Positions 24,642 to 33,710 of a stretch of 64,000 bases of DNA are shown piece by piece. How positions within the stretch are numbered: position 1 is the first letter of the stretch; each line of letters begins with the position of its first letter. The stretch is taken from contig JBFLXL010000003.1 in NCBI GenBank assembly GCA_040757205.1, forward strand, positions 1 through 64,000, read 5' to 3'. The notes under the pieces were generated by a model that saw only the letters and a program-made list of their open reading frames with translations, was not told where the DNA came from and did no database searches. The DNA is from Bacillota bacterium. GTDB taxonomy: Bacteria; Bacillota; Desulfotomaculia; Desulfotomaculales; Desulforudaceae. The position numbers were made by a program, and so were the translations under genes.

Positions 24642-25078
24642 TGATACATCCCTCCTTGAACGAAGTATTTAATGGTGACCGAGGTTGCACTGCCCGTGAA
24701 TTGGATTTTGAAGCCATTCAGGGCCTTGTCGGCAATCTTAATATCACCGACCATGCCCTGGGCAGCCAGCACCTCGGTTAGTACCCGGTAGTTCAGAGTA
24801 TCCCTGGGCTTCGCCAGGGCCACAGTCCAGACCGAGTTGTTGAAGGGGTATACCTGGTTGTTTGTGAGGGTGACTTGTCCGATCTCCCCCTCCAGGTCGC
24901 TCAAGAGCCTCTTATGCTGCAGCATCTGCTGGCCAAGAACGTCCAGCTCGGCACCGCCGCCGAATATCCCCTCCTCGATGTTGTTGAAGTTTGTCGCGGA
25001 CTGGGGGGTGCCTTGCTGTATCACGGTCTGCCCGTCGACCACGTGGTCTCTCCAATAGGTCCTGTTGTATGGCCGCAC
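24638..25078 (-). CDS. Tail fibre-like protein, unknown
   Basis: A 146-aa protein. The N-terminal NRTYWRDHVVDGQTVIQQGT and SATNFNNIEEGI resemble the start of short baseplate-attached fibre proteins in Firmicute phages; the middle has a coiled-coil-like stretch (LGQQMLQHKRLLSDLEGEI). Located between baseplate genes and the DGR target. No firm family. Confidence 0.6.
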   Translation of the reverse strand: MRPYNRTYWRDHVVDGQTVIQQGTPQSATNFNNIEEGIFGGGAELDVLGQQMLQHKRLLSDLEGEIGQVTLTNNQVYPFNNSVWTVALAKPRDTLNYRVLTEVLAAQGMVGDIKIADKALNGFKIQFTGSATSVTIKYFVQGGMYQ

Positions 25079-25081
25079 GCT

Positions 25082-25387
25082 CTACACCTCCTGTATCGAG
25101 AATGAGAACCTGACCAAGACTCCCTGGATGGCGTCTTTCGCGATGCTGATATCGGCTCTATCAGCGAACAGCTCGTTGCTTACATCGAAAAGCTGGCACC
25201 TGTTGACGGTCCCGGCGGCAGTGTGGTCAATCAGCAGGTACACGTACACTTTGTCGCCTTCAATAACAACTTCGTGGATGGGGACGGTGTAAAACGTGCT
25301 GCCGACACGGTATCTGCCGTAACTGACTGTCCGCCGTATAAATTCCCTGAATTTGCCCAGCGCCGTCGGTGTGAGCAATGCAACCAC
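25082..25387 (-). CDS. Phage baseplate-region protein, unknown
   Basis: A 101-aa protein with alternating hydrophobic strands (YRVGSTFYTVPIHEVVIEGDK, VYVYLLIDHTAAGTVNRCQL). It lies in the tail cluster after the tail protein I gene. I recognise no domain. Confidence 0.55.
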   Translation of the reverse strand: MVALLTPTALGKFREFIRRTVSYGRYRVGSTFYTVPIHEVVIEGDKVYVYLLIDHTAAGTVNRCQLFDVSNELFADRADISIAKDAIQGVLVRFSFSIQEV

Positions 25388-25402
25388 CTCCTCTTATCGT
25401 CT

Positions 25403-26191
25403 TTACGGATACGTACCGCAAAGCAGGGTCCCGCAGGGCGGGTAATCAAACCTATAGCTGTTGAATTGGGCAGCAATGTTCAGGCCCGCCGCCAGGATTT
25501 TGCCTATGGTCGCCGGGCGCGGGTGCAAGCCGGCCAACGGGTAGCTGAACACATACCGCTCCCAACCCGTGGCAATGCCCAGCACCGACGCCAAGACCTT
25601 ACCGATGGTCGCGGGCCCGGGGTGCAAGCCGCAAAACAACGTATTACAGGGGATGTACGGGAATAGATAGCTTTTGAGATTGATTTTGACCGTCAGCTCG
25701 CTTGCGCCGATCTCAACAACAATCATATCAAGACCGATGTGCGCGGGCTTAATCTCCTCAAGCACAACTCGTACATCCGCTAGGTTAAGTGATGCATTTA
25801 ATAACTGCACAAACTTAACCGTGAAGCTGTACGCGGCCGGTGTCTGTACGACCTCGACCGTGCCGCCGAAGATTTCAGCGGTCCTCTTTATGAAGTTAAC
25901 TGTTGCCATGTTCGGTTGGCCCAGCCTGCTCAAAACTGTACTTCGGCGTTGGTTTAGCGGCTTGCCAACAAAAGAGCTGAGGCCCAGCTCTTGCTCCCAA
26001 AGGTCGAGGCCCCAGGTGGCCGTGTTGACGAAGAATTGATCCAGGATCTCCTCGACACCGTGCTTGAGGCTGTCCAGCTCTACCCCGGACGCCTGCAGGT
26101 TGAACTTGAAAACCCGCGACGCCTGGTAGTAGCGCGGGCAATGCGAGAGCATCTCCTTCCCGCGCTCAGAGGTGAGCATGTCACTACTCAT
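25403..26191 (-). CDS. Phage tail protein I-like (DUF2313/YmfQ, XkdU type)
   Basis: A 262-aa baseplate protein with the YmfQ/XkdU pattern (LLSHCPRYYQASRVFKFNL, WGLDLWEQELGL, RRSTVLSRLGQPNMATVNFI). It follows baseplate J with an 8-bp overlap, as in PBSX. The last 80 residues carry two copies of a unit of the form GLHPxPATIGKxLA, separated by 36 residues, with a third weaker start. This repeat tail is unusual for the family. Confidence 0.8.
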   Translation of the reverse strand: MSSDMLTSERGKEMLSHCPRYYQASRVFKFNLQASGVELDSLKHGVEEILDQFFVNTATWGLDLWEQELGLSSFVGKPLNQRRSTVLSRLGQPNMATVNFIKRTAEIFGGTVEVVQTPAAYSFTVKFVQLLNASLNLADVRVVLEEIKPAHIGLDMIVVEIGASELTVKINLKSYLFPYIPCNTLFCGLHPGPATIGKVLASVLGIATGWERYVFSYPLAGLHPRPATIGKILAAGLNIAAQFNSYRFDYPPCGTLLCGTYP

Positions 26192-27302
26192 TGAGCATCA
26201 CCGTCCCCAGGACGGCTACCTCACCGGCGGCAATCGCTACGTTCGCGGTGCCACCGTTAAGCAACAGATCTGAATAATCCAGCACGCCCGCGACGTTAAG
26301 CAGTAAACTGCCCATTTTGCCGTAGCGTATTCGATCTTCGTTTTCACGAAAAGCGATTTCCTTGAAGTGGGATGCCAGGGCCCATTCGTAATCGGCCCGG
26401 ATGCCGGCCAGGCTCCGTGTGCCGTCGTGAATTACCATAGCCGTCACGGCGATGCTGACGCTCTCCGCGGCCGACACCGTGACCGTGGCTCCAATCGGCG
26501 CCTTGCCTTCGCCAAGGGCCGGGGCGGGGTCTATGTACGCCTGGACCGCGTCGACCAGGGCCTGGGTGGCCGGCAGTTTGTCGGTGTCCAGAAGGACTAC
26601 TTTCACAGTGCCGTTGCCGGCCCACAGGGGCACCACCTGAACCCCACCCACACCGGGTACTTCCAGGGCCCACTGCTTGTAATCGACCTTATTGCCCGAT
26701 GCTCCTGGCTTCCGCCGTCGGACAAGGTATCTGTCTAACAGTGAGGAATCGCTCTCAGCGTTAACCCCGCCGCTGGTAGGGGCTGCGTTGGTCACCGTAG
26801 TCACACCGCTCACAGGTACTACCAATAGGTTGATTTTGCCGGCCGCTACGTTACCGCCGGCACCGGCTTCACGGGCTGCGATATTCACAGTAATGGTGCC
26901 GCCGGAGGGTATCTCCGCATCTTGCGTGGTGACAAACTCCACAGCGGGTACCGACAAGATCTCATCCGCAGTGGTTGATAGCAGCGTCCCGGCCTGGATG
27001 ATGGCTCCCGGAGTACCGGTAAACGCAACTTGGCCAGAAGCCTTGACCGCGGGACGGGGGGATAAGCCGACCTCCTGGGCTCGCAGCACCAGGTACGGAC
27101 CGAATGTGGTTGCAGCAAACCCCCGTTTCAGATAGGTGCCCATATCAACTTTCATCTGAGCGATCTCGGACGCCACGGGCGCCAGGGCATCCCAGATGTA
27201 AGACCCCTCGGACTTATCAATATCGTCCGGAATTCGGGCCAGCATCCGCTGCAGGATCGCGCTTTCAGTTTCTTCATCCAAAAAGTCCGGCATGGTCGTC
27301 AT
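26184..27302 (-). CDS. Baseplate J-like protein (XkdT type)
   Basis: A 372-aa baseplate wedge protein of the gpJ/XkdT family. It has the N-terminal MLARIPDDIDKSEGSYIWDAL, the central FTGTPGAIIQAGTLL and GAGGNVAAGKINLL, and DSSLLDRYLVRRRKPGASGN. It connects the baseplate hub to the fibres. The order XkdS, XkdT, XkdU is kept. Confidence 0.9.
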   Translation of the reverse strand: MTTMPDFLDEETESAILQRMLARIPDDIDKSEGSYIWDALAPVASEIAQMKVDMGTYLKRGFAATTFGPYLVLRAQEVGLSPRPAVKASGQVAFTGTPGAIIQAGTLLSTTADEILSVPAVEFVTTQDAEIPSGGTITVNIAAREAGAGGNVAAGKINLLVVPVSGVTTVTNAAPTSGGVNAESDSSLLDRYLVRRRKPGASGNKVDYKQWALEVPGVGGVQVVPLWAGNGTVKVVLLDTDKLPATQALVDAVQAYIDPAPALGEGKAPIGATVTVSAAESVSIAVTAMVIHDGTRSLAGIRADYEWALASHFKEIAFRENEDRIRYGKMGSLLLNVAGVLDYSDLLLNGGTANVAIAAGEVAVLGTVMLNE

Positions 27303-27751
27303 CCCGTCACCGCCCTTGATCCCAGAGTTATGGTCTCACCGCGCGCGGTGGTCACGTCGAAGGTGAAGTACACCGCGTCACCGTCCCAAGCGAACCGGAA
27401 ATTCTCCACTGAGGCCGTGCGCGGGTTGACCTTCAGGGCCTCGGTGACCATTCGCTTGATTTCGCTTTCATTCCCAGCCCGGGTGAGGTTTCGGCGGATA
27501 AGGTCCTCGAATTCCTGGCCGTAGTTGCGGCCGTAAATGAGGTGACGGTGCCGGGGCGTCAGTAACGCTTTGTTGCACCATTCCAGGTACGCATGCAGTT
27601 CATCCGCCAGCGCCACGGTGCCCGTTGGGGTCAGCATGAAGTCGCCGGCGTCGAAATCGAAGCGCCAGGAGCGGGGGAAGGGGGTCCGCGGCCGGGCGCC
27701 AGCCGCCGGTTCCGGTTCGTATGTCGGCTCCGCTGTGGGGAAAAGGCCCAT
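27299..27751 (-). CDS. Baseplate protein, DUF2634/gp25-like (XkdS type)
   Basis: A 150-aa wedge protein. Features: WRFDFDAGDFMLTPTGTVAL, EWCNKALLTPRHRHLIYGRNYG and the EDLIRRNLT helix, as in the XkdS/DUF2634 family related to T4 gp25. It overlaps the baseplate J gene by 4 nt. Confidence 0.82.
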   Translation of the reverse strand: MGLFPTAEPTYEPEPAAGARPRTPFPRSWRFDFDAGDFMLTPTGTVALADELHAYLEWCNKALLTPRHRHLIYGRNYGQEFEDLIRRNLTRAGNESEIKRMVTEALKVNPRTASVENFRFAWDGDAVYFTFDVTTARGETITLGSRAVTG

Positions 27752-27752
27752 G

Positions 27753-28163
27753 TCAGCTCACCACCTTGGCGATCACTACATAGTCCTGGCCGCCGTGGAT
27801 TGGGGCGACCAGCACCCGGTCGCCGGGTTTGAGCCCGGCCCGGAAATCAACGCGCACACCCGGGATCTCGATCTCTGCAAAGTCAAACCTTGTGAGTTCG
27901 CTGGTCGAGGTCCCGGGCTCCGGATTGCCGTTTTCGTCCACCGGGCTGGTCATGGTGCCGATTTTCGCATGCGCCGGCAGGTGCAGGGTCACCGTCCAGT
28001 CGGCCACCAGGTAGTCCTTGATCTCGTGCTTAAAGCTGTCCAGCTTGAGGCCCGAAGCCCTGATTGTGCCGAGTTCCAGGGGGACGCCCTGGAGGGCGGC
28101 GGCCGCCTGGCCAGCCGCCTGGCCCTGGATTATCCCCGCGATCTCTTTGAATGGATTCTCCAT
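27753..28163 (-). CDS. DUF2577-like phage protein (XkdR type)
   Basis: A 136-aa protein with an OB-like half (LAPIHGGQDYVVIAK with KPGDRVLVAP before it), a feature of the DUF2577/XkdR family located between the hub and wedge genes. ATG 28163 overlaps the stop of the XkdQ-like gene (TAATG); the longer frame extends into that gene and is not used. Confidence 0.72.
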   Translation of the reverse strand: MENPFKEIAGIIQGQAAGQAAAALQGVPLELGTIRASGLKLDSFKHEIKDYLVADWTVTLHLPAHAKIGTMTSPVDENGNPEPGTSTSELTRFDFAEIEIPGVRVDFRAGLKPGDRVLVAPIHGGQDYVVIAKVVS

Positions 28164-29167
28164 TACCGCATCAGCCTCCGCCGCACCAGGGCCAAGGGAG
28201 CCAGCTCCACACGCATCCGGCCCGGGCTGCCCAGCTCGTGCCGCACGGCCCATACTATGTAATCCGTATTCACTCCGCCCGGGCTGTACAGCCGGACGGC
28301 GTCACCGGCCCGGATGGTGTTGATGTCGATGCCTGCAATCGGGAAAACCTCGTCGATACCCCACAGCTCCTGCAGTGCGGCCGTCTTGGCCTGGCCGGCG
28401 GTCGTGATCTCGGGGTCGTGAATCAATCTTTGGATGGTGCCGTATTTGTCGGTGTCTTTTTTCTCAAGGGCCAGTACCGGCGAGCGGGCCTCACCTTCGG
28501 TCTGGCCAAGGACCTTAACCTGAGTGACGGTGTTTTCGAGTGATCGCTCCTGGCCCAGTTCTTCGATATTCACCGCCGGCTCCAGCACCCACACGGGTTG
28601 ATTCCGGCCGACCTCGACCAGGTTCAGCTGTTTCCCCACCATCCGGGGACGGTAGGGCTTGCCGCCCTTTTTGATGGTCTCGGCCAGTGAGCTGTCGATG
28701 ATTTGATACAATGCGTTACTCCGGAACACCCCCTTGGCCAGGGGCACACCGGTGTCGGCCACTGTCCCGAGAGGGACATTCCAGTCCTGGACGATCTTGC
28801 GCATCCGCGCCGTAGCCGTCAGCCCGGCGGGGAAGAGGTATTCCTCTTCGCTCTTGAGATAGATGGCCCGGTCGTAGATGGTCAGGGTAAGCTGTTTGAC
28901 TCCCTTGGTACGAGAGCTGACGCGCCAAATCACGCCGTCCACAAAGACGTGCATCGGGCCGCCGCCAAAGGGCTCACCGGAGAGTCTTATGGCCAGGCCC
29001 GGACCGATGGGGGGGAAGCCCTTTACAACGCTGACGTCAACCGTCACGCGGACCGCGATCTCGTCAAGGCTTTCCTCGATGACCGGGGCCAGGCCCAGCA
29101 GATCGCCAAGGTGCCATTTGTCCTGCAGGACCAGGTTGTATTGCAGGTTTCCTGCGGATGCGCTCAT
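28163..29167 (-). CDS. Phage hub protein, late control D / XkdQ type
   Basis: A 334-aa tail hub protein of the gpD/gp27-like fold: FPPIGPGLAIRLSGEPFGGG, HVFVDGVIWRVSSRTKGVKQ, KKGGKPYRPRMVGKQLNLVEVG and the C-terminal INTIRAGDAVRLYSPGG. It forms the central hub of contractile tails. It follows the LysM gene as xkdQ follows xkdP in PBSX. Confidence 0.85.
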   Translation of the reverse strand: MSASAGNLQYNLVLQDKWHLGDLLGLAPVIEESLDEIAVRVTVDVSVVKGFPPIGPGLAIRLSGEPFGGGPMHVFVDGVIWRVSSRTKGVKQLTLTIYDRAIYLKSEEEYLFPAGLTATARMRKIVQDWNVPLGTVADTGVPLAKGVFRSNALYQIIDSSLAETIKKGGKPYRPRMVGKQLNLVEVGRNQPVWVLEPAVNIEELGQERSLENTVTQVKVLGQTEGEARSPVLALEKKDTDKYGTIQRLIHDPEITTAGQAKTAALQELWGIDEVFPIAGIDINTIRAGDAVRLYSPGGVNTDYIVWAVRHELGSPGRMRVELAPLALVRRRLMR

Positions 29168-29823
29168 CAGGGCATCACCAACTGCTGGCCGGGCTTGATC
29201 AGGTTGGGGTCGGGGCCGATGACTTCGCGGTTGGCCTCATAGATCTGTTTCCATTTGGCGCCGTCACCAAGCTGCATCTTAGCGATCTTCCAAAGGCTGT
29301 CTCCGGCCTTGACCGTGTAGGTGCCGGGTACCGGTTTTGTGTCCGGGCGGGCGGCAACTGTGCTTACTCCCGCGCCCAGGCCGAAGCCGATCTCGGCGGC
29401 GGTCCGCACCTTGGTTTCCTGCCATGTCCGGAGAACGATGTCAAAATAGATATCACCCGGGGCGCCGCCAATGATTTGGGTATTGAACGATACGATATAG
29501 ACCAGGCCGTTGATCGGACTGTCGGTTACAATGAACCGTAAGGGCTGCTTCGCCTTGCGCCAAGCCTCCAGCTGCTTGGCGGCCGCGACCGGATCAGGGA
29601 TGGACGGATACTGGCAGTATACGTCATACTCATAAGGCAAAAAGCAAGAGAACCGGATTTCGGCTCTCTTGTCGCCCCAAGGAAAGTCCACCTCGCCTAT
29701 GTTTGTTATTTCTATTGTCTCTTTCAATGTCTCGGTCGCTACCGAGATCTCCTCGGGATTCACCGGAAACCGAAAGGCGGTGTCTTCTTTGGGGTTGATC
29801 AGGTATAGATCCATCAGCCTCAC
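29167..29823 (-). CDS. LysM-domain tail protein (XkdP type)
   Basis: A 218-aa protein. Residues 1-130 are the XkdP-like tail-tube initiator region (RFPVNPEEISVATETLKETI); the C-terminal 50 residues are a LysM repeat (GTYTVKAGDSLWKIAKMQLG, then IYEANREVIGPDPNLIKPGQ). LysM binds peptidoglycan. The gene sits between the SecD-like moron and the hub gene. Confidence 0.9.
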   Translation of the reverse strand: MRLMDLYLINPKEDTAFRFPVNPEEISVATETLKETIEITNIGEVDFPWGDKRAEIRFSCFLPYEYDVYCQYPSIPDPVAAAKQLEAWRKAKQPLRFIVTDSPINGLVYIVSFNTQIIGGAPGDIYFDIVLRTWQETKVRTAAEIGFGLGAGVSTVAARPDTKPVPGTYTVKAGDSLWKIAKMQLGDGAKWKQIYEANREVIGPDPNLIKPGQQLVMP

Positions 29824-30503
29824 CCTTCAAACACCAGTTGCCCTTTCTCGTCAACGATCTGCAGGATTTGCACCGCAAACGGTAGCGCATCCCAACTGAT
29901 AAGGGTGGCCACCCTGCGCGCGTCATCCAGGTTCTCGTAGCCCGTTATTACGAGTTTGCCGTCCGTAATTGGTTGTTTCACGACAGGGTTCTGCAGCAAA
30001 AGCCCGTCCACGCAAATAGCAATAGTCCTTCCAATGTTGGCCTCGGTAGCCTCCGCAAACAACCGGGTGCCCTCTTTGGTTAAACTGATTCCAACTTCCA
30101 TGTGGCCGCTGGCCGGGTTTCTAACGACTTCTACCTGCTTAATGTGCGTATTGCTGATTACCGTCTTGCCGTCCTCGGTCCTGAACTCCACGAGGCCCCG
30201 TTCCAGCAGGAGCTTTGCGGTCCAGATCTCATCGACGTCCGGCAACCAAACGACCAGCTTATCGTCATACTGTTCCACCGTGGGTGCGGGAAACCCGTGG
30301 CGCCCGGCACGCTTTTGCAGTGCCTGCTCCAGCTCCTTCAGCTGCGTTTCCTTTAGTTCGCCATCCAGCCCTACTGGGACGACCTGCACAGTCATCCCTG
30401 GCTCCGGCATTGCCACCGGGGAAGGGTTGCCGTTTGAGGAACAGCCGGTAACCAGAATGAACACCAGGGCCACCGCCAATACGATCAAAGCCCTTTTGCG
30501 CAT
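29820..30503 (-). CDS. SecD P1-head-like lipoprotein inside the tail operon
   Basis: A 227-aa lipoprotein: signal peptide ending in VTGC, a short linker, then a domain like the periplasmic P1 head of SecD/SecDF (RGLVEFRTEDGKTVISNTHI, VGISLTKEGTRLFAEATEAN, IGRTIAICVDG, DGKLVITGYENLDDARRVA, DALPFAVQI). It has no SecD membrane helices. It separates the tape measure from the LysM gene, where PBSX-like phages have no such gene, so it is probably a moron. A role in the lysogen envelope or exclusion is speculation. Confidence 0.7.
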   Translation of the reverse strand: MRKRALIVLAVALVFILVTGCSSNGNPSPVAMPEPGMTVQVVPVGLDGELKETQLKELEQALQKRAGRHGFPAPTVEQYDDKLVVWLPDVDEIWTAKLLLERGLVEFRTEDGKTVISNTHIKQVEVVRNPASGHMEVGISLTKEGTRLFAEATEANIGRTIAICVDGLLLQNPVVKQPITDGKLVITGYENLDDARRVATLISWDALPFAVQILQIVDEKGQLVFEG

Positions 30504-30554
30504 TGTCTTACACCTCCACCCACATTTTACGCCACTAGGTGTGAGAATCCTTGT

Positions 30555-32603
30555 TTAGTCAGCCAAATTTTGGAGTACATCACGTACTTTCGTGGCGATT
30601 ACCGCCGCAACGCCTTCGGCAACTTCGGCCACGTCACCGGCGTTCTTGACCTCAATGCTCTGCTGCACGGCGCCATCGAGATAGACGTTGATAACTGTGC
30701 CGCCACCGGCACCGGCCGCCGCAAGCGGCGCGCCCAGCCGCGCACCGGCATCTGCCCACAACCCCAGCGCCCGGCCCCGGAAGCGTTCCGACAGAGGGAT
30801 GATTGCTTCAGGACCAGCCTCGGCCACCAGACCCAGGTGCGGCTGCGCAAAAATGCCGCCGAGCGCATGTTTGGCTGGTCCGATAGTGCCACCTCTGACC
30901 AGCGGTTCGTCTGGACTAGACTGGCGCATGAGCTCCCGCGCCTCATGTTCTTCGTACATCCATGCCTTCCGCTCGGCCTCTTTCCGCTTATGGTAGTAAT
31001 GCGCCTGGCGGGAAGGTTCCAGGATAAGCGCCGCCCCGGCGCCGGCGAGGAGACCCGGGGTGCCCGCGTACTTGCGTCCGACAGCGCCCATAATAAGGGT
31101 GCGCAGCACCGGATGTTCGGCTAGGGCGGTGGTAAAAGCACTGACAACCCCCTTGCCCAGAGCGGTCCCTATGTCTGCGCCGAGTTGGATCACCTTTTGT
31201 CCGCCTTCGCCGGTAAGCCATTCGTTGCCGGCATTGACCATCTCATTGAGCACGATGCCTATCTTCCCGCCCCAGTTGGCCCGTTGAAACTCCGGACTTT
31301 CAAGGATATCGGCGAACCGGTTGAACACCCGGTTGAGCCGCTCACCCACGGCGGCCGCGAGCCCGTCGGAATCATCGATAACCCTCTTGACGTACTCGGA
31401 GAGGCGTTTCAGGCCCGGTATCGACCTGAGCCCCAGGCTTATCGAGACCGCCTCCCATGCCGATTGCAGATACTTCACCGACCCGGACAAAGTGTCCATT
31501 TGCATTTCGGACATTTCGGCCGCCTTGTTGGTGTTGGTGATGTCTTTTTCCATCTTGCGCAAGGCAGCGGAACCCTGCTTGATCATGGCTGTCATGCCCG
31601 AGCCCGCTTCTTGGCCGAAGAGCTGCATGGCCGTTGCCGTGTCTACCCCGCGTTTCTCAAGGGTTTCAACTATGTCGGCAATGCTGTGCAGCGCCGGGTT
31701 CACTTGGTGGGCGCTAAGCCCCAACCGCTTAAGAGCATCCCTGGTCTGCCCCGCAGGATTCGCCAGAGAGACCAGAGCGCCCCTCAGCGTCGTGCCCGCC
31801 TGCTCCCCTCGTAAGCCGGCGTTGTATAGGATGCCAAGCGCCGCCGCAGTGCTTTCAATGGTCATCCCGAAACTGCCGGCGATGGGGCCTACATACCTCA
31901 TCGAGTCTGACAACTTGGAGATGGTGGCCTGGCTCCGGCTGATCGTTGCCGCGAACACGTTCGCCACGCGATTGGCATCCTCGGCCTGCAAACCGAAGCC
32001 GGACAGGGTTGCTGCGACCGTCTCTGCGGTAAACGCCAGGTCCGCCTGGGTGGCCGCCGCGAGGCTGAGGGTCCCGCTCAGGGCACCAATCTGCTGATCG
32101 ACTGTGAAACCGGCCGACGCCAGGTAGTACAGCGCATCGGCCGCCTCGGACGCCTTGAACTGCGTGGTCCGGCCCATGTCGAGGGCGGCATTGGTCAAAC
32201 GGATCATTTCATCCCGGCCGGCACCGGCCACGGAGGCAACATTTGCCATTGCCTGCTCGAAGCCGGCCGCGGTACTGATCATTCTGCCTATGATCACGCC
32301 CGGCCCCGCGGTGACGGCACCCAGCCCGAGCATGCCCGGCACGCTGGTGGCAATGCCGGAAATGCGCTCCCTCGCGCCCGCCGCCGCCGCGCTGACGCGC
32401 TTCAGGCTGGTTTCGATTTTCTTCAGCGGACTGGACACCCTGTCGACCAGGCTGACCGTGGGGCTCATCTTCATTCTGTCGAGGACTTTGCCCCGGCGCT
32501 CGGTGTCCTGGATGAACCTCTTGACACGGTCCAGGCTGTGTCTGGCGTTGTCTTCGCCGGTTACATCAATGACGATGGCCGCCCGGTAGAATTCATTGGC
32601 CAT
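30555..32603 (-). CDS. Tape measure protein, TP901 family
   Basis: A 682-aa protein that sets tail length. Residues about 110-400 match the TP901 core tape measure domain: AMANVASVAGAGRDEMIRLT, DMGRTTQFKASEAADALYYL, YNAGLRGEQAGTTLRGALVS. The C-terminal part is Ala/Gly rich and ends in a coiled helix. At 682 aa it predicts a short to medium tail. ATG 32603 has AAGGGG 9 nt upstream; GTG 32612 is alternative. It follows the frameshifted tail chaperone. Confidence 0.9.
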   Translation of the reverse strand: MANEFYRAAIVIDVTGEDNARHSLDRVKRFIQDTERRGKVLDRMKMSPTVSLVDRVSSPLKKIETSLKRVSAAAAGARERISGIATSVPGMLGLGAVTAGPGVIIGRMISTAAGFEQAMANVASVAGAGRDEMIRLTNAALDMGRTTQFKASEAADALYYLASAGFTVDQQIGALSGTLSLAAATQADLAFTAETVAATLSGFGLQAEDANRVANVFAATISRSQATISKLSDSMRYVGPIAGSFGMTIESTAAALGILYNAGLRGEQAGTTLRGALVSLANPAGQTRDALKRLGLSAHQVNPALHSIADIVETLEKRGVDTATAMQLFGQEAGSGMTAMIKQGSAALRKMEKDITNTNKAAEMSEMQMDTLSGSVKYLQSAWEAVSISLGLRSIPGLKRLSEYVKRVIDDSDGLAAAVGERLNRVFNRFADILESPEFQRANWGGKIGIVLNEMVNAGNEWLTGEGGQKVIQLGADIGTALGKGVVSAFTTALAEHPVLRTLIMGAVGRKYAGTPGLLAGAGAALILEPSRQAHYYHKRKEAERKAWMYEEHEARELMRQSSPDEPLVRGGTIGPAKHALGGIFAQPHLGLVAEAGPEAIIPLSERFRGRALGLWADAGARLGAPLAAAGAGGGTVINVYLDGAVQQSIEVKNAGDVAEVAEGVAAVIATKVRDVLQNLAD

Positions 32604-32608
32604 TCTGT

Positions 32609-32788
32609 TCACCCCTTGCGCCGGGCCCGGCTGGCCTTTTTCTCGTCTTCCAGTTCACGCAAAGCGAAGGCCGTGATCAGCAACCGTTCTCCGCGCGGCA
32701 GGTTATAAAACTCGCCAGGGCGCATATGGTGCCGCTGCCAGATATGGTATAGCAGCGTAACCAGCCCGCCCTGGCCGATCAGTTTTTT
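32609..32788 (-). other. Programmed -1 frameshift extension of tail assembly chaperone
   Basis: The last codons of the chaperone are GTA-AAA-AAC-TGA. The heptamer A-AAA-AAC (32782-32788, read on -) is a classical X-XXY-YYZ slippery site in frame. After a -1 slip the frame stays open for 57 codons (starting LIGQGGLVTLLYHIWQ) and stops at 32609, just before the tape measure start. This is the gpG/gpGT arrangement of tailed phages. Confidence 0.85.
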
Positions 32789-33186
32789 ACGTCGTCGAGG
32801 TCGGTGTAGTAGCCGCTGAGATCCAGGATGGCGTCCACCAGCTGGCGGACCTCGCCCGCCAAGAGGATGCGCTTGACGGCCTCCTCGGCGCTGGACGCCT
32901 TGAATTTATCGAGGAGCTGTGGGTCGGCCCAGTTGGGTGCCACGGTGGCCGCGACGATGACGGCCGCGTTGAATTCCTCGTCGTTGATGCGCCTTATTTC
33001 CTCTCCGCGCTTCCGCCTGATGACGGTGCACTGCTCCTGAATGCGGTCGACTTGCTTGTCGGAGAGCGCCCTGATCTTAACCGGAATGCCCAGCCGTTTC
33101 AACAGCACCGTGCGCTCCGGAACGGCATCGGCCGCGCCCAGCAACTTCTTAATGATTTCTTCCTGCGTCATGTCTTCCAACCGCAT
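32779..33186 (-). CDS. Tail assembly chaperone, XkdN-like
   Basis: A 135-aa cytosolic chaperone that binds the tape measure. It has the XkdN-like TQEEIIKKLLGAADAVPERT, then KRLGIPVKIRALSDKQVDRI and NWADPQLLDKFKASSAEEAV. It lies between tail tube and tape measure, and its 3' end carries the slippery heptamer for a longer -1 product. Confidence 0.85.
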   Translation of the reverse strand: MRLEDMTQEEIIKKLLGAADAVPERTVLLKRLGIPVKIRALSDKQVDRIQEQCTVIRRKRGEEIRRINDEEFNAAVIVAATVAPNWADPQLLDKFKASSAEEAVKRILLAGEVRQLVDAILDLSGYYTDLDDVKN

Positions 33187-33202
33187 ACATCACAACCCCT
33201 TT

Positions 33203-33610
33203 CTACGGCGCCTCAATCGGGTCCAAGAGTTCATAGCCCTCGAACGTGAAGGGCGTAGATTCTTCAACCACCTCGCCGGCGGTCCAGTTGGCCAGGACGA
33301 TCTCGTCGGCCATGCAGTTCTTCAGTCTAATTCGTTCGTGCCCGAATGCTTCCGGATCTTCCAGCTTCGAGATGATTTCAAAGCGTCCAAAGCCGTGCGC
33401 GATCATCTCGGACGTCACCTTAAAACCACTCATCGTGCCGGTGCCCTTCAAGATGCCTTTCTTGTGCCGCACCCAGGCACTGCCGGGCAGCTTGAGTTCA
33501 GTCTTTTCCATTGCCGCTTTAGCTTCTAGATGGTTGACATTGGTCAGCCACCTGCCGTCCTTGAACAGTTTCCCATAATGACCCTGGATCGCCCTTTCAG
33601 CCTCAAGCAT
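33203..33610 (-). CDS. Tail tube protein, XkdM type
   Basis: A 135-aa tube subunit: GHYGKLFKDGRWLTNVNHLE, KAAMEKTELKLPGSAWVRHK and KGTGTMSGFKVTSEMI match the XkdM/DUF2001 family. It directly follows the sheath gene, as in PBSX. Confidence 0.85.
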   Translation of the reverse strand: MLEAERAIQGHYGKLFKDGRWLTNVNHLEAKAAMEKTELKLPGSAWVRHKKGILKGTGTMSGFKVTSEMIAHGFGRFEIISKLEDPEAFGHERIRLKNCMADEIVLANWTAGEVVEESTPFTFEGYELLDPIEAP

Positions 33611-33710
33611 CTAAGGCCGCACCTCCTTCAGTTTGTGGACCGGCCCGGGCCCGGCGCCCCGGGCGGTCCTCGGTCAGCTGTCCTGGCGGTGCCAGTGCCG
33701 GTGGCGTCAG

